Source: Brachyhypopomus gauderio
Lineage: Eukaryota; Chordata; Actinopteri; Gymnotiformes; Hypopomidae
Direction: 5' to 3'
Assembly: GCF_052324685.1 (NCBI RefSeq)
Contig: NC_135228.1
Span: 13,836,420 to 13,900,419, forward strand
Length of the DNA: 64,000 nt
Position numbers and translations under genes: made by a program
Part shown: positions 11,381 through 23,687 of the stretch, piece after piece
Layout of the letters: each line of letters opens with the position of its first letter
How positions within the stretch are numbered: the first letter of the stretch is position 1
The notes under the pieces: generated by a model
What the model saw: the letters and a program-made list of their open reading frames with translations, nothing else
Database searches by the model: none
What the model was told of the DNA's origin: nothing

Positions 11381-12672
11381 TTATATGCAGGGTTGTTTCT
11401 TCTTATTTACAATGTTATTGCGGATCCAGTTCATTCTGTCCAGAGAGAAACCAGAACTGACAGGAACTGAGTGGTTGGCATCATTTCCAGCACCCGGCCT
11501 CATCATGGCAACAGACATAATCCAGAAACATGGTACACAAACTCATAAAACTTTGCTTCTGTTTATGGGTAGAACATGAAATCAGTGAATCTTGCGCTGG
11601 GTATTGTGGTGGAACAAATGTCCAGTTTCTCCATTTTGCTTCTTAAATAAATGTTTAACTGGCTAATAATGAATGAAATTTGAGCTTGTGATGGTTCTGC
11701 TGTCTCCATCTGTGTGAGTCTTTATCTTGTGTTGATCATCATGGGTTCACCTGTACTCCATCTCCAGACATGGCCGAGCAGGCCTGGATCTGCCGCGCTC
11801 TCTGTCCCAATGTACATGCAGATTGAGGCCATCCACGATCTCATTGGCTGGGATTGGGGTGGCCAGGTCTTTCTTATTAGCATAGATAAGCATCACCACT
11901 CCCTTCGGATTCTTCTCGTTAATCAACTCTCAGTGCTCCTATGGCAACGGGAGAGAAGTGGTTTGGGTTAAAAGCCTTCACATCTGAGCGTGTGCTTGGT
12001 AAAAGGCTGAGTCACACACTTTGCACTAACTTAAAGTAGACAGGTTGCAGCATTAATTTAGTAGTGAATGAGAGTCAAAGGTTTACTATGTATAATCAGT
12101 AAACAGTTACACTATAGTAACAATACAGTATAGTAACTTACTGGAATTTTCTTCAGATGAAACTGTCATGGTTTCATCTCGCTCATTCTCATCAATACTG
12201 TTTCTTCAAGTCTGAGTGTCCTCTTGTCTGCGCTATCGATTATGAATTTTTTAAAGTGAAGACCCCCATCCTCTCTGAATGATCTGTAATCAATTCTGTA
12301 ATCAATTCTGGACTGGTGGCGCTAGCTTGACAACTAGGTGCAGACTCCATAGCCAACTGTAATTTTGGAATCAAAGAATATTGTAGTGTCTGTTGTTCAT
12401 ACCCAAACAGTTTGAAAAGCATGACGTGAATAAAACAGGCCTGTATGTTTTAGCGTGGTTCTCCTTAGCTTCCTCTGTCCCCCGATGTTCCACACAATCA
12501 GTTTCACATTGTGGCAGGTCACACTTTTAACGTTGAAGCCCTTAGATGAGTCACCCGACAGAAAAAGAAAAGAAGAGGAGACGACTCAGTTCTTATGATG
12601 ATTTGTTCTTAATCATGATAAGTGACTCCCTCAATGTTTGGACATGGACAGACGGAGAGACAGAGAGTAAGA

Positions 12673-12716
<44 letters not shown>

Positions 12717-14251
12717 CTGGTTATCAGCAGCTTCCCCATTCCCTGAGTTTATGGTTAAGCTCCCTTCGCCCGTTAGGATTAAACACACACCCAGCTCTCT
12801 GTTTTTGGAGTGGATCCACTCTCTTCACAAGCTTGTCGTCAGTAAAGTTCTGTTCCAAAGCTAGCAAGCACGCTGCTAACACAAGCCAATAAACAATTGA
12901 CTCTTGCTAATGAACTCCCCTAAGGTTTAGAGCAGTCCGTTGAAAGATTCATCTGCTTTCATAATACATTTCCACACACAGGCGCACATCAAATAACAGG
13001 ATACTGTTTCATAGAGTGAGAAGAGCTAGCATGGATGGCTCTTAAATGTTTTTAAGGCTTATATTTCACTTCTAAGGTCAGCTAAATATGGGTCTTTGCT
13101 GACTTTGCTTTACACTAGAATGAATCCAAAATAGGTCTTACAAACAGCCAAAGGCAGTCAGGACCCCAGTAGATAAACTATTACTTATCCAGTAGACCAC
13201 ATCTAACTGGAGTTTGTTTAATGCAGATATTTATAGGCAGGATAATAATTCTTTCTTCGTGATTTTCTCACTGCCAACATAATGACATTGTTTTTGTCAA
13301 GAATTTGTTGGTCTTATCTTCTGTCTAGGTGTCAATTCGCTTCTCGTGTTTAGAAGATTTCCTTATTCTGCTGTTTAACTGTATAATTCAGCACAGGAAC
13401 ACAATGTTATTAGTCTTGTTTCTCCCCACCCAGGGGGACTTTCGGCTATGTCTTTTCAGAGTGTCTTTTGATTTAAACTAGAACTGACTTGCCACCTTGC
13501 CCTTATTATCAGAGTAAACCAACCTTGTAGCAAGCATTCCTGCTGTACATCTTAATAAATGTCACTGTGACCTACACAATAGCTTCAGTCTAAAACTTTG
13601 CATTATGCCTTATTGGTGTTATTTAAGACCCAAACTTAGAATGCACTAACTATGCAATTTAAACAAACATATGAAAAGTCCTAAGCTCATGTATTTTGCC
13701 TCCCACCCATAATAGTACTTAATGTAACAATTTTCAGTGCTTCGCATTCAAAAAATGCATCATTTGGTGACCAGCAGCACAGTAATTTAACGACATAACG
13801 GCATTCATGAAATCTGTGAATGCACCCACACCTTCACCTACACAACGAACTCCTGACCTCCCTCTGCTCCTCCGCATGAGTAATAAGGCACTTTTTACAT
13901 AAAACGTTGCATCTGTAAGGCATCTTTTACTATAATATTGTCATTTCACTGAGAATTAGATGGACACAGAGCACAGCACAAAAATGATGGAAGCAGCCCA
14001 CTGCTCTCACAAATGAACCTCTCTTGATTAGAAATGCAATGGCTCTTACATGCTTGTATCATCTTGGATCATCTTGCTTAGATGAAAATGCAAGTTTTTT
14101 TTTTTTTTTACCTTACTGTTGTTTTTGTTTTTGTTTTACCTGTGTTGGAGCGATGGTGTTGACATCTTCCGAGTTGAGTTGTTTTAGTAAAGTTGTCTTT
14201 GTTGCGATCCAGACCAAGGAGAACAATCCGAAGCTGCTCTTCCATTGTGCC
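11381..14251 (-). pseudogene. Decayed ARL3-like small GTPase gene
   Basis: Minus-strand blocks match ARF-like 3 (a cilium/tubulin-related small GTPase) in order. Block A (14251-14140) reads LRIVLLGLD, then shifts frame to TKTTLLKQLNSEDVNTIAPT, and ends at an intact CAG|GTAAAA donor. Block B (12540 to about 12450) reads GFNVKSV then LIVWNIGGQRKLR. Block C (about 12240-12140) reads IDSADKRTLRLEET, then a stop. Block D (about 11935-11751) reads VVMLIYANKKDL and IPANEIVDGLNLH, then shifts frame to QIQACSAMSGDGVQ. Block E (11440-11381) reads DRMNWI and ends NKKKQPCI. The P-loop GxxxxGKT is destroyed (glycine to threonine plus a 2-base loss). Introns remain, so it is a dead gene, not a retrocopy. 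Blocks before 14251 were not found. Confidence 0.85.
12676..12714. repeat. (GA)n microsatellite
   Basis: About 19 GA dinucleotides inside the first recognisable intron of the arl3-like pseudogene. Confidence 0.9.
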
Positions 14252-14484
14252 CTATAAAGTTTTGTGTCTTTATGACAGAAAACAAACCCTGGGACAGAGC
14301 CAGAAAAACACATTGGAATGATACCTAAGAAAGAAAGAGATTTGGATAGTTGTAAATAGACTTAAAGCAGGAACTAAAATATACATTACATTCTTATTTC
14401 TTTTCACAAAAGGCTGACTAGTACCTAGACCCTTAAGACAGGAGAGGTTGGAACAGGCCAGAACAACAAAACAACCAAACAAAC

Positions 14485-14800
14485 ATTTTATTTATATAGT
14501 GCCTTTCCAGAGCTCAATGTCACTGAGCAGAGCATCAAACAATGAATGCACATTTAAGTGCAAAGGGACATAAACAAAGCAAAGGTGTAAAACTACAAGG
14601 TAAACCCAGATGAATAATGCAGGATGAAGAGGTATGTTTTGAGTCCAGGTGTAAATGAAGAATAATGGCTAAGCAGTCACAGGAGTATTTATATATGGAA
14701 TGGCACATTTTAAAGGCAGAGCACTGAAAGACCTGTCTGTCCTGGGAAGAACGTCTCATGTGAGGTTGTAAGGCTAACTAGAATGTCCATGAATGAACTT
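14485..14800 (-). mobile_element. 5'-truncated LINE 3' end
   Basis: Read on the minus strand the segment ends with 'TGGAAAGGCACTATATAAAT' followed by AAAATG, a tail found at the 3' ends of many fish LINEs and their derived SINEs. The body upstream has no coding match. The outer limit at about 14800 is a guess. Confidence 0.45.
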
Positions 14801-14861
14801 TATGTTGGCTTGACAAAGCATCTAAAAGTTTAGCTGTTTGAACATTGAGAACCTGATAAAG

Positions 14862-15145
14862 GCTGTTTAGCTGTGGGGCTAGTTGTGGTTGAGGAGTTAT
14901 TTAGCTCTTGGAGAAGTTGGTAACAGCAGTTTGGCTGATGGGGTAGTTGTTGAGGCACATGTGGCTGATGGGGTAGTTGTTGAGGGGCATTTTGCTGTGG
15001 GTTTAATTTGTGTCAAAGAGCAATTGGTTGTGGGGTGCTTAAGGCTGAGGGGTTATTTAGCTGTGGGGATTGTTGTTGATGGCAATTTGGCTGACGAGGT
15101 AGGGACAGTGGGGGTAACATGGATTGAGGGGTAATTGGCTGTGAG
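14862..15145 (+). repeat. Degenerate minisatellite of about 30 bp
   Basis: Roughly eight diverged copies of a unit like 'GCTGATGGGGTAGTTGTTGA' plus a 'GGGGCATTTAGCTGTG' segment. It keeps an open frame of 83 codons only because of repetition. A pair of 'AAATAACCCCTCAACCACC' copies at about 15258-15318 is a related inverted motif. Confidence 0.65.
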
Positions 15146-15430
15146 CAGTTATGTAGCATTTAACATCATTTAATGTTATTATTGGTTAATCACTGCTTTA
15201 AAAATCCAAACATCCTATTATTCAGTTTTGCCTGCATCGTCAAGCCAACATAAAGCTAAATAACCCCTCAACCACCTCTATCCCAACACCTAAATAACCC
15301 CTCAACCACCCCTATCCCAATAAGGTTAGGTGGAGAGCGTCACCTTTTTCAAGCTGTTCTTTCTTTCTTTTTTCCTTCTTGTTTTCTGTTTCTTTGCCTG
15401 GTGTTCATTGTTTGTGACAGGAACAGTAGG

Positions 15431-15460
15431 AGGGTTAAGGGTTAAGGGTTAAGGGTTAAG
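15431..15460. repeat. Telomere-like (GGGTTAA)4 repeat
   Basis: Four perfect heptamers of GGGTTAA. They resemble, but are not, the vertebrate telomere unit TTAGGG. Confidence 0.85.
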
Positions 15461-17693
15461 ACTGCTGGATTAGCAGTCCACAATTAGCAATCACCACCTC
15501 GTTTCCTCTCATCTCCCCTCTCAGGCATTAAAGACATACCTACATTATCCCTCTCCAACATCCTTGCAGTCTTTCTCTCTCTCCTCTCCTCTCACTCCTT
15601 CTCTCTCTCATCAGCGGGAAATCTTGCTCTCTCCTGCAAACTTCCTCTTGTCTTTATCACTCTACTAACTCTTTATTAATTATTCTAAATTACTCTCAGT
15701 ACATTAGAATTGCTACCGGCAGCAAGCTAAATCCTACATGTGTTACTTTCTTTCTTCTCAACCATCACACAACCTCTAGCCAGAGATGAGGTGGTCAACC
15801 GTCTGTTTTTAGCTGTGTCCCATGCAGTGCAGATCATGTGCAGCAGAGGGAGAGATAGGATCCAGTCTGAAGCCATTTCCATTCTCAGATGAATTATGGC
15901 AAATCGTGTGTTTAATCTCACAAAGAATTCATTCAGATAGAAGCCTGAGAGTCACATTATTATTTTGTCAATTATTGACAAATACCTGTAATAAATTCAT
16001 AGGCAGTTTAGAGTTATACGTTTGTCTTCAGTTTACATTACCATAAAATATATAGTGATCAAAGGAGTTCAATCTGTCAGGCATAAACTAAAATGTGAAT
16101 CAAAATACATAACGGTTCTGTCCTAGTAATGGTTGCATGTGAAAGTGATTGCCTACAATGCACTGGATCTAAAGAATTTTGTCTGTACTGATTGACCTCA
16201 CCAGTATTTTTACAAATTAATAGGGGATTTTGGACTGAGTCAGGATTTACCCAGACAGATATCCATAGAAACACACCAGTATCACGACTTCAGTCTTTTA
16301 CAGTCCAAGTCTCTGGGGATTAAAGACTTTACTAAGGCACAGTGGAGTTCTCTTTCCAGATTTAATAAGTGACAATAGAGGTCATCTTCATTCCTGGCCC
16401 TTTCAAACACAGCCACACCATAGCTCTGTTGTCTGCACTTTTTTTTCAGTTCCAGATTGGCCAAGTAATTGAAAGACCAGCTTGGTCCCTAATGGAATCT
16501 TTTTACTTGGTGCAAGCATGGATGAAGCTGTATCAGCATGCTAGCCTGAGTGGTAACACACCCTTGCAGATTAGTACCACCAGTGTTTATGCATGGGAAA
16601 CGCTTCTGAGTCTGGGAACAGGCAGGCATTTTACACAAGGCACGGTGGGTAGAGTTATGTTGACGGCTGTCTTTTCGAATGTTCTCATTCCCTACGTTCT
16701 CATTCTCTCTGCAGAATTCTTGCCGTCATTATCAGATCATCTTGTAGTGTCTCCGTCCAACTGCTGTGAGATTTACGAGCGCTCGCGTACTATCTGGAAG
16801 GACACGCAATCTCCGCATTTCCCCTTTGTTTGGCTGGAGTCCCAGAAACAGTGCCAGCTCCATCGATTACCTCGTTAGCTCGACCCAAATGCGCAGCAAG
16901 GCAAATGCTTGGGTCGCCAGCCACTCTCAGTGCACTAACTGAAAGAGAGAGAATGGCACTGCAAGCCGGCTTACGCTTCACGCATGAACCACTGCACATG
17001 CAATCAGGGGGGAACAGGTGTCTGGCTCGGCACACAGGAACTGAGGCGAGGAGAATCCAGCTGCCTCTGGTCTACTGACTGGCCTTAGCCTGCCGAGGCT
17101 GGTTCTGCTCAGCGGCAGGCCGACACCAATGCATTCGTCTGTTATAATTGTGCTCTGGATCCATTTACTCCTTTCAGGTCTGTGAAAATTACACGAGACA
17201 TTTAACACTTGTTTAATCCTTCAGGGGGCGTCAGTGTTTTAATTGCCATCTGCAAGATCATTACTATACTATATACTATCTTATATGAGATAATATAAGG
17301 ATTGTGCATATAATGTCTCAGCTATGACGTCCAGAGTTTTGGTTAAATAGGCTAAAAACGTAAGGCATTTTCAATGTATAAATACAATTATATTAAGAAC
17401 TAGAGGAGTCCAAATTATTCCCAATTAATTGTATCCACTGGCTAGCTTTGGAAGGATGGATAGTTTTGGAAGAACAATTACCGTTCACTTTGCAGGCAGG
17501 TTTCTCAGGTCACCGGTTGCACGATCAGTATGTTTTCCCACTGAATGACTTTTATACCCCACAGGGCAGCATTTTATAGTGGAGATGATGTTTACACAGT
17601 GATAGGTGGCTCATGTGAGTTGAGAAACATACCATACCCCTCCGACTAGCTGCTCTCCTGGTCTCCAACACAACATCAACCTGCTCCAGCAAC
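15461..17693. other. Intergenic region upstream of rgs14
   Basis: Mostly AT-rich with a CT-rich patch (15560-15615). Open frames such as 16369-16878 show no family features. A short 5' UTR and promoter for rgs14 must lie near its right end. I find no clear TATA box at a sensible distance. Confidence 0.45.
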
Positions 17694-20600
17694 ATGAACA
17701 CTTTTGCTTCTTTCCATCATCAGCATAATGTTGCTCTGCTTTCTAAGGAAAAGGTATGTGGTTTCTCTTTATGTAAGACGGTGCATGAATTCAAAAATGC
17801 ATATTAATGCTGTGAACACTGATGTGCAGTGAAATACGGAAGTCTCAGTTTGTTCTCACAATATCACATTGCAAAGATCTGGTTAACAAGTTATGGTCTA
17901 GTGACGTCTGTAAAAATTCAGCCATTCATAACTTTTAGGAAACCAGTTTCATTTATTTGAGTGTACTTTATATGAACCTAGTATTTAGAGAGGATGTCAA
18001 TAACGTATCAACTACAGATGTCAAGGGGAATCACCGACATGCTGTATGTCAGTTACATGATAAAGCAACAATTTCATTACTTTAGAAGGAACACAGTGAA
18101 AAGAAATGTAAAAAATAAAGATGGAATCAAATTATGCAGTTAATTGGTTCGGGTAGAAGATAAAGAACATCTGTTGAACTTGCCTTGCTTTTGCGATTCT
18201 CATACACTTCAGTGCCAGAAAATGCAAATTGTTTACATACTGAAATTATTCACACAGAAAGCAGTGCGTTTCCACGAGATCACCAGAAGTTTCCCTGATT
18301 TTGGCCTGCGTGCTTCCCTACGAAGACATATGGAGAGACACACTGCTCAATCAGACAGACGGCCTCTCGCCCTTACTAAGGTAAAGGTGACAAGGCTGCA
18401 GGATGCTTCTGACTCTCTTGTACATAAAATGAACCTTAGTAATTCTCCAGGCTAAATAACAATGTTGGAACTAAACATGATTTATAGACTACATGAAAAT
18501 AAGTTACTTAGGATCAGATGTTGTCTGAAGCATTACAAAAACTTTTACGTAACTGCTGGAATTTGACCATCTCCTTGAAATATCTAGCTTTTTGGCTTGT
18601 TATTTTAAAACTAAAGATGACAGGCTGAGGTACACTCTATCAGCAGTTTTTTCTCATGAAGAGTGCCCATACTTCCTCTTGTGGCGAGTTGCTATGGCAA
18701 GACTTCCTGGTCTAGCAGGAAGTTACTTTTTGGTCATAGAAGTCAGGGCTCAAATATATTTCAGAGACAACTCATGTTCTTGTCAAAGACCTAAAGTTCA
18801 TTTAGCGCTGAGGCTATGTCTCTAAAAGTGAATCCTGTTGGTGTCACTGGTGGAATTAAGGTATGATTGAAAGGATCTCCTTCATTTGTGTGTGTTTATG
18901 TGTAAATGCAGGTACCTTCTATACGAAAATATATAAGAATATATGTGTGCAGGCAAGTCATTGTTACAAAATATCCATAAACTTCAAGGAGCACAGTGGT
19001 TAGAATGTCACTATATTCTCAATAGAAAGAGTACTTAAATAGTAATTATTGATGCAATTAAGAATGTCGGTTAAAAGTGTGATTGGGACAGGTCTTCATT
19101 ACAAGTCTATATATACATTGCCATATGGAATAACGGAATGACAACAGTTCTTTGGTGTGCTCCATAACCAATATGCCAGTGTAAACTATGTGTTTGTCAG
19201 TTCATTACATTATTATATGTTATATTTAATGTGCTGAAATTTTTTGCCTTATGCTGGATTGTTTAGTGTGTGTAATTTTGTATTTCTGTTTCCAACAGTT
19301 CGTTTACTGTTTTATCTATTATCAGTTCCCTGTGAGATATCGATAGCATATAAGATTTAACACAGCTGGGCATCTCAGTCTATGAGCCACACTTTGGTGT
19401 TTGTGTGAAGCCCCTGGAAGATATCGATTGATTGCCATTTATTCCCATCCATATCAATATCTCTGCCATCTGTCTGTCTGTCTCTCTCTTTTTCTCGTGC
19501 TCTCTCCTCCCTCTCATATACAGTCTGGGTGATATATTCGTGTTTTTGCTTTTTAATTCAAAGCTTTTCTTTATTTCTGTAGAAGGGTGTGCTTACATGA
19601 AGTGGGTGCCTCACAGTGAAGAAGAATGCATTGTAGCGCTTGCATATGGTTAATGATGGCTAATGATGGCTAATGATAGGTAATACTCTGATGTACAGCT
19701 ATGACTCAGTCTCATCCAGTGTCATTTCTTTCCCTGCCTACAGACACTGGCTGTCTCAGATGGAGGTAAGTTGTGAATTATTAATGTACTGGCAGACAGA
19801 GCAAGCAATATTTCTTCAATCTACAGTTAAACCACCAGTGCTGTGATAACAGTATTTATTTAAGTCTTAACTTAGCATGAGGGAACTCTAACTGAAATGA
19901 ACAGTTAATTCGGTGTTAATGCAAGATCAGTCGTCTTTATTCTGCCAGTGAACCGCAGATACTGGATGTACTCTGAGCAAGCCTCCACTAAGAGTTAGCA
20001 GTAGGCTTTTCTTAGTGGGGCGTGTCAATATGCGCCTTTGTAACTGTGTAGAAAACACGTGCTGTTTTCTTGTTTCACATGTGACTTTCACTCCTCCATT
20101 GACATGTTTACATCCTGTTTGGAGTGCAGGTGTTACCACAATGACTTCCTCCTTCAGTTCATTCTCAATGTGGGCAGACAAACACTCAGATAGACGCTCA
20201 CAGAGCAAGAGAAAAGCATGTGACTATCCAGAAGTGAATTCATAATTCTTTACATTTCAGAGTTGCCTTAGGGGTGTTACAGCATTACAGTACCACAGCA
20301 TTTCCGTGTCTATTTCAATTCCAGTCATCTATGAAAGTCATCTATGACTAATAACATTAAACAGTGTCAGGAAACATGACCTGCTGGTGGAAGAGGTTAT
20401 TCTGTTTTACACTAAGCACCCAGGTCCAAACAGATAAAGCGTATAATGTCAGGGTTTAAAAATAAACTCATCTGGATGTAGGCTAATTAGTTCCATGTAA
20501 TGCCATAAAATTTGACTGCCTTTTACCTTTCTTGCCGATTAGACTTTCGCTAATAAAATTATAACTTACCATAATCAGTATAGGCCTACTCAGTATACCC

Positions 20601-23600
20601 AGATCGAAATCTCAAATTGACATAAAAGGGCAATTTCCACCATCGGAAATGTTAACTAGAGCGAGTGAGCGAAATCATATCTAAGTTATTGAGTCATAGT
20701 GATTATGCAGGCATGTCTGACAACATCTAGAGAGAAAGACATCTGATTATTATAATGTAAGTCAAACAAAACACTAACACGTATGATTAGAATAGTGACT
20801 CAGTACAAACGTTGCGTTTAAACATGCATATGACCATATGGGAAAGGATGTTCCTGTGGAATCTGCCATAACTGAGATGAGAACCACTGCCTACATATCT
20901 ACAGTTGCTACCTTTATAACCTATGCTTCAGTTCTCAGTTCAGGCAGTGAACTGGAATTCATAATTGATTTTTATTTCAATTTTTTAAAGTCTCCTGGTT
21001 CAGTTTAATGAAGCTAAAATAAGATTTATTTAAAAACCACACTGACCGACCAAGTCAGAGTTCAACCAAGCAGAGCCCCATCCTAACAGCTTGTCTTGCT
21101 GTTGTGTTCGTGTCAGAGCTGAACGCGCTGGAGCCGGAGAAGCGTGCGGGCGCACAGTGTTCCAGCAGTAACTCCAGCCTCCCGTGTGAGGTCAAGGCCG
21201 TGGCCAGTGGCGTGGGGCAGGTGGCCAGCTGGGCGGTCAGCTTCGAGAGGCTCCTAGAAGACCCGCTGGGAATACACTACTTCACCGTGAGTCCGTGCCC
21301 CACAACGAGCTTTAGCTAACCATGGTCACAGGCGCTACCCTGGAGATGATGGCTGCCTCGTGTTGGGTTAATAAGACCCAATGCGTGTGTGGGGGAACAT
21401 TTGTGGTACAGTTTGGGCACTAGAATGTTAGGAATGAGTCATCAGTCATGAGAAAATAGTTCTTGCAGAAGATTATCTAAAAGTCAGTCATGAGAAGTCG
21501 TGTCAAATCATTTCATCACAGTTTGGTGACAGGGATCAGAGGTCATGTCATATCATTTTATCACTGTTTGGTGACAGGGATCAGAGATCGTGTCATCATT
21601 TCATCACAGTTTGGTGAGAGGTCTTCAAATGCTACAGACAGGCTCCAGAGCATATTTAAAAATATTTATTTGGTGTAGCATTTATATCTTGAATGTTTGA
21701 ACAGTTGCACATTGTGGTTACAGATGTAAGTTTGCATACCCGACCGCCACAATTGATTTTGAATGGTATTTACATTGTAACAATCCATTAAAATACAGTG
21801 ACGCTAAACAGCTCCAAACTTTTTTGATACTTGAATGAAAAATTAATTTGAAACGTAGAGTCCAGAATCCTATCATATCACCAGCAGTCGTTTTTTAAAG
21901 AGTCTAAGTGACATTTAAGCAGAAGTCCTCAGTCCTATCAAGATCTGAAGTGAAGAAAGCATTATAAACTGAGGCTGAGTGTGTTTGAATGTACTAGAAG
22001 TTGAATCATCAGGGACTGATTGAGAATGAAGGAGTCGGAGTCACTTTACTCTGACATACTGTATCCTTTAAGCTCAACAATGGCTCTTTGAGTACTACAT
22101 GGAAATGCATCTGACATACACTACTTTAATCTGGAACAATTTTATGACTGTTTAAAACCAGTTACCAGGAGAGAGTGGAGATCAATCACATTAATTTGTG
22201 TCTAAATGACCACATTACAGAACACGCCAAGCAAGCTTCCTCTTCAAAGTATGTGAGTGTGCGCCTCGTTTCTGAAGAATGCGCCGTGCAGCTCCGCGTT
22301 GGGTTATTTCTGGACCGTGATTTTAAGAGTGGCCCGTTCCCCTGCTGCGTCAATCGACTCACATCAGCAGTGCTTTCAGAGGCCAGATTAATTCTCGGCA
22401 GGCGGTCCTCACAACACATGCTCCTGGAGACTCACTGGGAAACGTGTTGCAGTTAGGGAGAGCAGAGGAATCGCCCACATAATGAGTCATGGTAATTGTC
22501 GAGGAGCATGGAGGTGTGAATGTTGCTGAGGAGGGCCTAGGGTGTTGGTTTGTGGGAGGTGGGGCGGAGACAGAGGTAGAGGCTGTGGGGATGGGGGTGG
22601 TGGATGTAGGGGAGGTGGTGGTGGTGGTGGAGGTGGGGGGTGGAGCTTGCAGATTTTGGTGTTGTGACTTGGGGGCTCTGAGGCATCGTGAACATTTTGC
22701 AGCCAAGAAAGATGCAGCACCATCTGAGGTGAAATTCTGTTCAGCGCTAATTACATGCCGGCGAAGGCTCGACTTGTTAAATGACTACGAATTTAGAGGA
22801 TTGTGGGATATGGGGGAATAATTACTGTGTTAATGTGTTGCATATGAGGGATTATCTGTGATGTGAATATGGTTTGTAATCTCACAGGCATTTCTGAAAT
22901 CAGAGGTCAGCGTGGAGAACATCCTATTCTGGCTGGATTGTGAGAGTTTCCGCAAAATACCTGCCAGTCAGAGAGAACAGGTGCCTTACAGACATTGAGT
23001 TTTGTGTGTTATTGTACTCCATATTATCACATAAAATGTTTCATTTTAAGCCTGAAAGATTATAACCAAATATTACAAAATACATTCTAATCAAAAGTTG
23101 TATTTGTGTTTTGTTTCGTTTTAGCTGAGCAAGAAGGCTCTGTCAATCTACAACAGTTACATATCCAGCACCGCAATCACTCCAGTTAATATTGATGACA
23201 AAGTTCGCGTGGAGGAAAAGGACATATACAGGCCCCATCCTGGTCTGTTTGAGAAGGCGCAACAACAGGTACTGCACCTGTATGTCATTTATGCCATGCT
23301 TAAGGGTAGGAGGAATTATCCAAATATTGCTAAATGCTAAATAAGTCAAATAATGCTAAGGCTAAAATGTATGATGATGGCATAAATTTCTAATTTCTAG
23401 GGTCTACATTGAAAGACCACCAAGATATTGCCTAACAACATAATAGTAATAACATGCTGGAACTTATAAACAATACAGAAAGCTTCTCATAGTATATAGT
23501 AATGAAATGATAACTGTGTCATTTGTCATTTTGTTCAATTAAAATCTGTTTTTGGAAAGTATTCTGAGGTGAGACTACAGTACATTGGTGGATGTTTGTT

Positions 23601-23633
23601 TTGTTAATTGTTTGTAATTCTCTCTCTCTCTTT

Positions 23634-23687
<54 letters not shown>

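Noticed and set aside
22359-22821. Proline/threonine-rich and valine/glycine-rich open frames
   Set aside because: They are translations of a G-rich tract in rgs14 intron 3, open on both strands because of low complexity.
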